Shown here piece by piece: positions 1 to 5,726 of a DNA stretch of 5,726 nucleotides. The stretch comes from CAZNPW01 sp964575185 (GTDB lineage: Bacteria; Pseudomonadota; Alphaproteobacteria; Rhodobacterales; Rhodobacteraceae). Positions within the stretch are counted from its first letter, which is position 1, and each line of letters opens with the position of its first letter. The position numbers and the translations under genes are program-made. The DNA lies in assembly GCA_964575185.1 (NCBI GenBank), contig CAZNPW010000101.1:1-5726 (forward strand). The letters run 5' to 3'. The notes under the pieces were generated by a model. It was not told where the DNA came from. It was given only the letters and a program-made list of their open reading frames with translations, and searched no databases.

Positions 1-1769
1 GGCCCGCGCCCCCGGCGGCTGCGCCGCAGGCGGGGCAGACATGGATCGGCGGCGCGCTGCCCGCGCAGCCCGCAGCAGTGCCGCAGGCCGCGCCGCAGGC
101 GGGGTGGGGGCAGGCAGCCGCCCCGGGCAACACCTGGATCGGCGGCGCGCTGCCCGCGCAGCCCGCCGCGCCCTACGGACAGCCGCCGCAGGGGGCGCCG
201 CCGTCGTGGGGCGCGCCCGCGGCACCGGCCTGGTCCCCCGCGCCGCAGGCCGACCCCTGGGGCGGCCAGCCGATGGGCAGCCCGCCGCAGCAGGGATACG
301 GCCAGCCCGGCTATGCTCAGCCCGGCTATGGCCAGCCCGGCTATGGCCAGCCCGGCTATGGCCAGCCCGGCTATGGCCAGCCTGCCTTCGGCCAGCCGGG
401 CTATGGCCAGCCGCAGCCCGCGCCGATGGGCCAGGCCGGCGTCGGGCAGCCGATGGGCGGGCAGGGCGCGGGGTTCTTTCCGGCCGCGCACCAGCCGGCC
501 GCCGCCGCCCCCGCCCCCGCCGTCACCCCGCGCATCGCGCTCCGGGACGCGCTGAAGGCGACCGGGATCACCGCGTCGTCGGGCTCGAACCCGCTCGTCG
601 CCAGCGCCGCGAACCTGCTGATCCTGTTCGGCCGCCTGCGCACCGGGCTTGTGGACATGCAGGCCATGCCGCTGATGGACCATGTCACGCGCGAGATCAT
701 GGCCTTCGAGCAGAACGCCATCGCCGCGGGCGCCGACCCGCACGAGGCGGCGGTGGGGAAATACGCGCTGTGCGCCACCGCCGACGACATCGTGCAGAAC
801 CTGCCCGGCGCGGACCGGGGGGTGTGGGAGCAGTATTCGATGGTCGCGCGGTTCTTCAACCAGAGGAACTCGGGCGTCGGCTTCTTCATGGAGGCCGAGA
901 AGGCGATGCAGGCCCCGGGCCAGCGGTTCAACCTGCTGGAGCTGATGCTGACCTGCCTGAGCCTGGGGTTCGAGGGCCAGTATCGCGCCATGCCGAACGG
1001 GCCGAACGAGCTCGCCCGCGTCCGCGCCGCGATCTACGAGACGCTGCGGCGGGTGAAGCCCCGGCCGGACGAGGATGTCTCGCCGGTCTGGGCGGCGGTG
1101 CCGATGCAGGGGCGGCGGCGGTTCGGGGGGGTGCCGGTCTGGGGCGTGGCGGCGGTGGCGCTGGGGGTGGTGGTGGCGACCTGGGCGGGGCTGTCGACGC
1201 TGCTCGCGCGCGAGGGCGGCGTCGTCGTGCAGGAATGGACGGGGATGCACCCCAACGTGGACGCGATCACCCTGGTCCGGGCGGTGCCGGTGGCCGAGCC
1301 CTTCGTCGCGCCGCGCGACACCACCCAGCTCGAGCGCATCGACGCGGCGCTGCGGGCCCGGATCGACGACGGCAGTGTGGTGATCGACACGCGGGGCGAC
1401 TACATCTTCATCCGGGTCGGCAACACGCTCTTGTTCAACTCGGGCAAGGCCGACGTGAAGGCCGAGTTCGCCCCGCTCGCCGCCGAGATCGGCGCGATGC
1501 TGAACGCGGAAGCCGGGCCGGTGATCGTGCAGGGCTTCACCGACAACGTCCCGATGTCGGGGCGGGGGCAGTTCAAGTCGAACGAGGAGCTGTCGCTCGC
1601 CCGCGCCACGGCGGTCAGGGACATGCTCGCGGGGTATCTGACCGACCCCGCGCGCATCACCGCCGAGGGCAAGGGCGAGGCTGATCCGATCGCCGACAAC
1701 GCGACCAAGGAAGGCCAGGCGCAGAACCGGCGGGTCGAGATCCTGCTGGCCAGGGAGGGGACGTTTTGA
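1..1769 (+). CDS. tssL: Type VI secretion membrane-complex protein TssL, long form with OmpA domain (5' partial)
   Basis: Inner-membrane T6SS protein that pairs with TssM and connects the membrane complex to the baseplate. The frame starts at base 3 and is open to the window edge. The GTG at 78 lies inside a repeated Pro/Ala-rich region, so the true start is probably upstream. Order of parts: disordered Pro/Gly/Gln/Ala-rich region (to about 530); DotU/IcmH domain (about 530-1100) with NPLVASAANLL from 588, LCATADDIVQNLPG from 768 and LLELMLTCLSLGFEGQYR from 933; one membrane span (about 1131-1193); periplasmic linker; OmpA-like peptidoglycan-binding domain (about 1374-1757). The OmpA part keeps the FTDN aspartate (codon 1542), the LSLAR arginine (codon 1602) and NRRVEI (from 1725); by analogy with OmpA/Pal these Asp and Arg bind diaminopimelate. 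Its TGA stop overlaps the tssM start, so the two are probably translationally coupled. Identity is firm; only the N-terminal extent is unknown. Confidence 0.95.
   Translation, partial: PAPPAAAPQAGQTWIGGALPAQPAAVPQAAPQAGWGQAAAPGNTWIGGALPAQPAAPYGQPPQGAPPSWGAPAAPAWSPAPQADPWGGQPMGSPPQQGYGQPGYAQPGYGQPGYGQPGYGQPGYGQPAFGQPGYGQPQPAPMGQAGVGQPMGGQGAGFFPAAHQPAAAAPAPAVTPRIALRDALKATGITASSGSNPLVASAANLLILFGRLRTGLVDMQAMPLMDHVTREIMAFEQNAIAAGADPHEAAVGKYALCATADDIVQNLPGADRGVWEQYSMVARFFNQRNSGVGFFMEAEKAMQAPGQRFNLLELMLTCLSLGFEGQYRAMPNGPNELARVRAAIYETLRRVKPRPDEDVSPVWAAVPMQGRRRFGGVPVWGVAAVALGVVVATWAGLSTLLAREGGVVVQEWTGMHPNVDAITLVRAVPVAEPFVAPRDTTQLERIDAALRARIDDGSVVIDTRGDYIFIRVGNTLLFNSGKADVKAEFAPLAAEIGAMLNAEAGPVIVQGFTDNVPMSGRGQFKSNEELSLARATAVRDMLAGYLTDPARITAEGKGEADPIADNATKEGQAQNRRVEILLAREGTF
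21..170 (+). repeat. Imperfect tandem duplication in the tssL N-terminal region
   Basis: The block encoding TWIGGALPAQPAA occurs twice, with codons starting at 39 and at 132, a 93-base (31-codon) offset that keeps the frame. Bases 42-73 and 135-166 are identical. The block before it (AAPQAG; bases 21-35 and 90-104 identical) is also repeated, but at a 69-base offset, so the second copy carries a 24-base insertion between the two blocks (adding residues such as WGQAAAPGN). More copies could lie upstream of the window. This looks like in-frame expansion of a disordered region. Confidence 0.85.
294..413 (+). repeat. Eight 15-bp units encoding GYGQP pentapeptides in tssL
   Basis: Eight consecutive 15-base units run from 294 to 413. 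Most encode Gly-Tyr-Gly-Gln-Pro; unit 2 reads GYAQP and unit 7 reads AFGQP. Units 3, 4 and 5 (324-368) are identical at the nucleotide level and unit 6 differs by one base, which suggests recent expansion by slippage. The unit is five codons, so changes in copy number keep the reading frame. The encoded region is expected to be disordered and to lie on the cytoplasmic side, before the DotU domain. Confidence 0.93.
1753..1758 (+). promoter_or_regulatory. Ribosome binding site of tssM, supporting the TTG start
   Basis: A GGGAGG sequence lies within the last codons of tssL, 7 bases before the TTG at 1766. It is a strong Shine-Dalgarno match at good spacing. The alternative in-frame ATG at 1811 has no comparable purine-rich sequence in front of it, so this site decides the start in favour of TTG. 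Confidence 0.75.
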
Positions 1770-4700
1770 GGCTTCCGCGGCTCCCGAAGTTCCTGCGCTG
1801 GCGGCCCTGGATGAAGTGGCCGCTGTGGGTGATCGTGCTCGGCGCGTTCGGCGCCGGGGTGTGGTTCGGGGGCGAGCTGTCGGGCATCCGCCCGCTGACG
1901 ACGGTGTGGCTGCGGGCGACCGTGATCGGCGTGGTGCTGGGCCTGTTCGTCATCGTGCAGCTGTGGAAGTGGCGGGTCCGCGCCAGGAAGGCCGCGGCGC
2001 TCGAGGCCGCGCTGGTGGTCGAGCCGCCGGGCGACGGCAAGGAGCTGGCCGGGCGGATGGCGCAGGCGCTGGCCACGCTGAAGAAGTCGGGCGGCAAGAC
2101 CTATCTCTACGACCTGCCGTGGTACATCATCATCGGCCCGCCGGGCGCGGGCAAGACGACGGCGCTGAAGAACAGCGGCATCGAGTTCCCGCTGATGAAG
2201 CAGGAAGGCGGGGTCGTCGAGGGTTTCGGCGGGACGCGCTACTGCGACTGGTGGTTCGCCGAGGACGCGGTGCTGATCGACACCGCGGGGCGCTACACGA
2301 CGCAGGACAGCGACCAGGTCGGCGACAGCGCGAGCTGGGCCGCGTTCCTCGACCTTCTGAAGAAGTCGCGCCCGAACCAGCCGATCAACGGCGTCCTGCT
2401 CGCCTTCAGCGTCGAGGACATGATGAATGCCAGCGACGAGGTGCTGTCGCGGCACGCCGAGACGGTGCGGGCGCGGCTGGGCGAGATCCACGAGACGCTG
2501 AAGATCGACTTTCCGGTCTACGTCCTGTTCACCAAGGCCGACCTGATCGCGGGCTTCCGCGAGTTCTTCGCGTCGTTCAACCAGAACCGCCGCAAGGTCG
2601 TGTGGGGGGCCACGTTCCAGACCCGCGACCGCAAGGCCGAGACCTGGCCGCAGGTCGGCGCGGAATACGACCGCATCGTCACGCGGCTGTCCGACGAGGT
2701 GATGGACCGCCTGTCCGAGGAGCCCGACCCGGTCAACCGCATCGCGATCTTCGGCCTGCCGGGGCAGCTCGCGCTCTTGCGCGACAACGTGGCGGGCTTC
2801 CTGAGGAAGGTGTTCGAGCCCACGCGCTACAAGACTAACGCGATCCTGCGGGGGTTCTACTTCACCTCTGGCACGCAGGAAGGCACGCCGATCGACCAGG
2901 TGCTGGGCGCGATGGCCCGCGCGCAGGGGGGCTTCGCGCCGGCCTTCATGTCGGGGCAGGGCAAGTCCTTCTTCCTGCACGACCTGCTGAAGAAGGTCAT
3001 CTTCACCGAACGCGACTGGGTGACGACCGACGCGGGTGCGGTGCGGCGGACGGCGGTCGTGCGCGGGATCGGCATGGGGGCGGTGGCGCTGGCCACCGTC
3101 GGCGCGCTGGCGGCGCTGGGGCTGTCGTTCTTCCAGAACCGCGCGCTGGTGGCGAGTGCGGCGACCGAGGTGGCCGCCTACCGGACCACCGCCGACGCCG
3201 AGATCGCGCGCACCGAGGTCGCGGATACCGACCTGCGGCCGGTGCTGGAGATCCTCGACCGCATCCGCAACCAGCCCGCGGGCTATGGCGCGGCCGATGC
3301 GGGCAGCTTCGGCGAGGGCTTCGGCCTGGGCCAGCGGGCGCGGCTGACGCAGGCCGCGACCGAGGCCTACGGCGACGCGCTGGAGCAGATGCTGCGGCCC
3401 CGGCTGATCCTCGACACCGAACAGCGCATCCCGCAGTACGAGGCGGCGGGCGACACCTCGCGGCTCTATCGCGCGCTGAAGGTCTACATGCTGCTCGGCG
3501 GGCAGGCGCCGGTCCGGGACGACGCGGCCGTGCTGTCGTGGTTCGAGGAGCTGTGGCGGGAGGAGTTCACTGGCCTCGACGGCGTGAACCAGCGCGACCG
3601 GCTGGCGCAGCACCTGGCGGCGATGCTGGAGCTCGACGACGACCGCACCGTCGCCATCCCGCTCGACCCCAAGATCATCACCGACGGGCGCAGCGCCATC
3701 GTGCAGATGTCGGTCGCCGACCAGGCGTGGAGCGTCATCACCGCGCGGGCGGCGGCGGCGAACCTGCCGGCGCTGTCCTTCGGGGACACCACGCTGTTCG
3801 GGCCGAACGTGGGGCTGGTGTTCGCGACCGCCGACGGATCGCCGCTGGAGGGCGTCACGATCGACGGGCTGTTCCGCTACGAGGGCTTCTGGTCGTTCTT
3901 CGTGGACCAGCTCGCCGACGTGCGCGCGACGCTGGAGCAGGACAAGTGGGTGCTGGGCGACCAGGCGCAGCTCGTCGACTTCGACGCGCAGCTCGCCGGG
4001 CTGGACACCGCGCTGACCACCCGCTACGGGCGCGAGTTCAAGGCCGCCTGGGATGCGGCGCTCGGCAACCTGCGGCTGGCGCCGATGTCGGCCGACAAGC
4101 CCGCCTATGACGCGCTGGGCGAGGCGTCGGGGGCGTCCTCGCCGATCCTGATCCTGGTCCAGACGGTGGTGCGCGAGACCTCGCTGACCGACGAGGTGAC
4201 CGAGATGCAGGGCCTGACCCCGGGCCAGATCGCGGGGGCGGAGCCCCTGGGCGAGGGGATCGCGACGACGCTGCTCGACCGCTTCCGCAGCCGGTCGGGG
4301 GCGGTGCAGCGGCTGGTGATCGACGCTGCGCAGGCGGGGGCTAAGAACCAGAACCAGGCCGGGGGGGGCACCGGCGGCGGGGTGATGACGCCCATCGCGC
4401 AGATTCAGGCGCAGTTCGAGCCCTGGGCGCTGATCCTGCAGGGCGATCCGGGTGCGCGGCCGGTCGACCTGATCCTGCAGGACCTGGCCGCGATCCGCGA
4501 CAACCTGCGGGTGGGCGCGGCGAACCCGGCGCAGGCGGCGGCGCTGATGCCGCAGCTTCTGTCGAACCTGACGCGGCAGAACAGCCGCCTGCCCGGCACC
4601 CTGGCGGCGCTGGTGACCGAGGCCGAGAACGACTTCCGCGGCGAGGCGGCCGACGCGACGCTGGCCGAGATGAACCGGGCGCTGGCGAACGGCGTGACCT

Positions 4701-5356
4701 TCCTGTGCCGCGACAACATCACCGCGCTCTACCCCTTCACCGACACGCCGCGGCACCTGCCGCCGGGGGCCTTCGGGCAGTTCTTCGGGCAGGGCGGCAC
4801 GATGGACGCCTATTTCACCACCTATCTGGCGGGCATGGTGATCCGCACCGAGAACGGGCTGGAATACGACCCCGCGAACCCGCTGTCGGCCAAGCTGAAC
4901 CCCGCCACGCTGAAGGAGTTCGCGCGGGCCGAGGACATCCGGCGGGCGTTCTTTCCCGACGGCGGCACGACGCCCAAGGTCGACATCAACGTGACCCACG
5001 TCGCCAGCCATTCCTCGGTCCAGTCGGCGCAGCTCGAGATCAACGGCGCGACGATCCTGACCGCGCCGGGCGACCCGCCGCAGACGATCACCTGGCCGGG
5101 CGGCGGGGCGTCGGCGTCGATCCAGCTTTTCCCCAGCCTGCAGACCGCGAGCGCGATCCAGATCCGCGAGGGGCCGTGGAGCTTCCTGCGCCTTCTGCGC
5201 GCGGCCAGCGCGATCGAGCAGAACGGCACCGTGACGCGCGCGACCTGGCAGATCGGCGGGCGGCCGATCATCTACGAGTTCAGCTACACCGCGTCCGACG
5301 ATCCCTTCCTGCTGCCCGCGCTGCGCGAGTTCTCGTGCCCCCAGGCGCTGGATTAG
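1766..5356 (+). CDS. tssM: Type VI secretion membrane-complex protein TssM (IcmF)
   Basis: TssM is the large inner-membrane T6SS protein that spans the periplasm and contacts TssL and the lipoprotein TssJ. The 1196-residue product is of normal family length. Two membrane spans lie near residues 19-36 and 48-66, then a cytoplasmic P-loop NTPase domain with Walker A GPPGAGKT (124-131), DTAGR (172-176) and a TKAD motif (256-259) that matches the NKxD-type base-recognition motif. The family segment LRGFYFTSGTQEGTPID is at 361-377. A third span (about 434-456) leads into the periplasmic part: IcmF-related middle region (about 480-850), a Gln/Asn/Gly linker (about 861-873), and the C-terminal IcmF domain (about 1060-1170) with FFPDGG and TITWPG. 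The nucleotide-binding residues look intact, so an active NTPase is plausible; in Agrobacterium TssM, ATP hydrolysis is needed for secretion. Start: TTG at 1766 with a good ribosome site, overlapping the tssL stop by 4 bases. ATG at 1811 (residue 16) is a weaker alternative that would remove a basic, Trp-containing leader but no membrane span. Confidence 0.97.
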   Translation: MRLPRLPKFLRWRPWMKWPLWVIVLGAFGAGVWFGGELSGIRPLTTVWLRATVIGVVLGLFVIVQLWKWRVRARKAAALEAALVVEPPGDGKELAGRMAQALATLKKSGGKTYLYDLPWYIIIGPPGAGKTTALKNSGIEFPLMKQEGGVVEGFGGTRYCDWWFAEDAVLIDTAGRYTTQDSDQVGDSASWAAFLDLLKKSRPNQPINGVLLAFSVEDMMNASDEVLSRHAETVRARLGEIHETLKIDFPVYVLFTKADLIAGFREFFASFNQNRRKVVWGATFQTRDRKAETWPQVGAEYDRIVTRLSDEVMDRLSEEPDPVNRIAIFGLPGQLALLRDNVAGFLRKVFEPTRYKTNAILRGFYFTSGTQEGTPIDQVLGAMARAQGGFAPAFMSGQGKSFFLHDLLKKVIFTERDWVTTDAGAVRRTAVVRGIGMGAVALATVGALAALGLSFFQNRALVASAATEVAAYRTTADAEIARTEVADTDLRPVLEILDRIRNQPAGYGAADAGSFGEGFGLGQRARLTQAATEAYGDALEQMLRPRLILDTEQRIPQYEAAGDTSRLYRALKVYMLLGGQAPVRDDAAVLSWFEELWREEFTGLDGVNQRDRLAQHLAAMLELDDDRTVAIPLDPKIITDGRSAIVQMSVADQAWSVITARAAAANLPALSFGDTTLFGPNVGLVFATADGSPLEGVTIDGLFRYEGFWSFFVDQLADVRATLEQDKWVLGDQAQLVDFDAQLAGLDTALTTRYGREFKAAWDAALGNLRLAPMSADKPAYDALGEASGASSPILILVQTVVRETSLTDEVTEMQGLTPGQIAGAEPLGEGIATTLLDRFRSRSGAVQRLVIDAAQAGAKNQNQAGGGTGGGVMTPIAQIQAQFEPWALILQGDPGARPVDLILQDLAAIRDNLRVGAANPAQAAALMPQLLSNLTRQNSRLPGTLAALVTEAENDFRGEAADATLAEMNRALANGVTFLCRDNITALYPFTDTPRHLPPGAFGQFFGQGGTMDAYFTTYLAGMVIRTENGLEYDPANPLSAKLNPATLKEFARAEDIRRAFFPDGGTTPKVDINVTHVASHSSVQSAQLEINGATILTAPGDPPQTITWPGGGASASIQLFPSLQTASAIQIREGPWSFLRLLRAASAIEQNGTVTRATWQIGGRPIIYEFSYTASDDPFLLPALREFSCPQALD
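4361..4368 (+). repeat. Run of eight G in tssM
   Basis: Eight consecutive G (codons GGG GGG GG of residues 866-868) fall in a linker reading NQNQAGGGTGGG. It is the longest single-base run I found in the window; the next longest seen is seven G at 1125-1131 in tssL. A one-base change would shift the frame and remove the C-terminal IcmF domain. Confidence 0.9.
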
Positions 5357-5359
5357 GCG

Positions 5360-5726
5360 ATGGGGTTCGGTCTTTACGGCAAGCACCCGGCCTTCGGCGA
5401 CTTCATCGCCCAGGGCCTGAGCGAGGGCCTGCGCCTGCGGCTGGAGGGCTGGGCGGCGGCGGTGATGGCGCCGATTGCGGCGGGCTGGGGCGAGGCGTGG
5501 CGCGACCGCTTCGACGCCTGCCCGGCCGTCGGGCTGTGGATCGGGGCGGAGGGGCCGGGGGCCTTCCTGGGGGCGCTGGTCCCCTCGGCCGACAAGGTCG
5601 GGCGGCGGTTCCCGCTGATCCTGGGGTGGGAGGGCGCGCTCGCCCCGCCGGTGCGCGCGCCGCAGGCGGCGGCGGCGGTGCTGGCCGCCCTGCGCGCGGC
5701 GCTGGCGGCGGCGACGGCGGCGGACG
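5360..5726 (+). CDS. tagF: Type VI secretion-associated protein TagF (ImpM), N-terminal part (3' partial)
   Basis: ATG at 5360, three bases after the tssM stop; the frame stays open to the window end, giving 122 complete codons. The N-terminus reads MGFGLYGKHPAFGDFI, matching the family opening GxYGKxPxxGDF. At about residues 79-92 it has VPSADKVGRRFPLI, the hallmark PSxDxVGRxFPL segment of the TagF/ImpM (DUF2094) family. An Ala-rich stretch follows at the window edge. In Pseudomonas aeruginosa TagF is a post-translational repressor of the T6SS, and in Agrobacterium a TagF domain is fused to a PppA-type phosphatase and represses through Fha. Only a weak ribosome site (GGA at 5350-5352) is visible, so translation probably depends on coupling to tssM. 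Whether a phosphatase domain follows cannot be seen. Confidence 0.92.
   Translation, partial: MGFGLYGKHPAFGDFIAQGLSEGLRLRLEGWAAAVMAPIAAGWGEAWRDRFDACPAVGLWIGAEGPGAFLGALVPSADKVGRRFPLILGWEGALAPPVRAPQAAAAVLAALRAALAAATAAD

Noticed and set aside
78..80. GTG as the true start of tssL
   Set aside because: The frame is open upstream to the window edge, and the upstream codons encode another copy of the same repeat (TWIGGALPAQPAA), so the coding region clearly continues to the left.
294..413. A CRISPR array, suggested by the regular short direct repeats
   Set aside because: The units are 15 bp, directly adjacent with no spacers, and encode an in-frame pentapeptide repeat within tssL.
41..1684. A 547-codon open frame on the + strand overlapping tssL in another frame
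   Set aside because: The translation is Arg/Ala/Gly-rich low-complexity sequence without motifs, while the tssL frame shows conserved DotU and OmpA motifs throughout. It is a composition shadow.
1770..1820. A promoter or terminator at the gene junctions
   Set aside because: The genes overlap by 4 bases (tssL-tssM) or are 3 bases apart (tssM-tagF). I see no hairpin followed by a T run and no AT-rich promoter-like stretch at either junction.
1400..5386. A very long antisense open frame (about 1328 codons) on the minus strand opposite tssM
   Set aside because: Its translation is Arg/Gln/His/Asp/Leu-rich with no recognisable domain, and it lies opposite a fully convincing tssM. Long antisense frames are expected where the sense gene is GC-rich at third positions, because stop codons become rare.
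5374..5595. A 73-codon minus-strand open frame at the right end
   Set aside because: It lies opposite tagF, whose family motifs (YGKHPAFGDF and PSADKVGRRFPL) show the + strand is the coding one.

Overview
This window is an internal piece of a type VI secretion system (T6SS) gene cluster, all on the + strand and read as one tightly packed operon: tssL (5' end outside the window), tssM (complete), and tagF (3' end outside the window). By eye the sequence is very GC-rich (about 70%), with strong G/C preference at third codon positions. Together with the style of the proteins (TssL with an OmpA-like tail, TagF directly after TssM), this suggests a GC-rich proteobacterium, most likely an alphaproteobacterium of the Rhodobacterales type. 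That assignment is an inference from composition and gene order, not from a marker gene.

Layout: positions 1-1769 encode the membrane-complex protein TssL. It has a long Pro/Gly/Gln/Ala-rich N-terminal region containing a duplicated TWIGGALPAQPAA block and eight GYGQP-type pentapeptides, then the cytoplasmic DotU/IcmH domain, one membrane span and a peptidoglycan-binding OmpA domain. Positions 1766-5356 encode TssM/IcmF, starting at a TTG codon that overlaps the tssL stop by four bases. Positions 5360-5726 encode the first 122 residues of TagF/ImpM, three bases after the tssM stop. There is no intergenic space over 3 bases, so no promoter, terminator, RNA gene or mobile element is expected or seen.

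Together, TssL and TssM (with the lipoprotein TssJ, not in this window) form the envelope-spanning complex that docks the T6SS baseplate. The OmpA tail of TssL would anchor it to the cell wall, and TssM carries a nucleotide-binding domain. TagF is a post-translational negative regulator in the systems where it has been studied.

The core genes are ordinary T6SS components, and I do not see an undescribed system here. The less usual parts are the repetitive N-terminal region of TssL, the two threonines held in its duplicated block, and a run of eight G inside a low-complexity linker of tssM.
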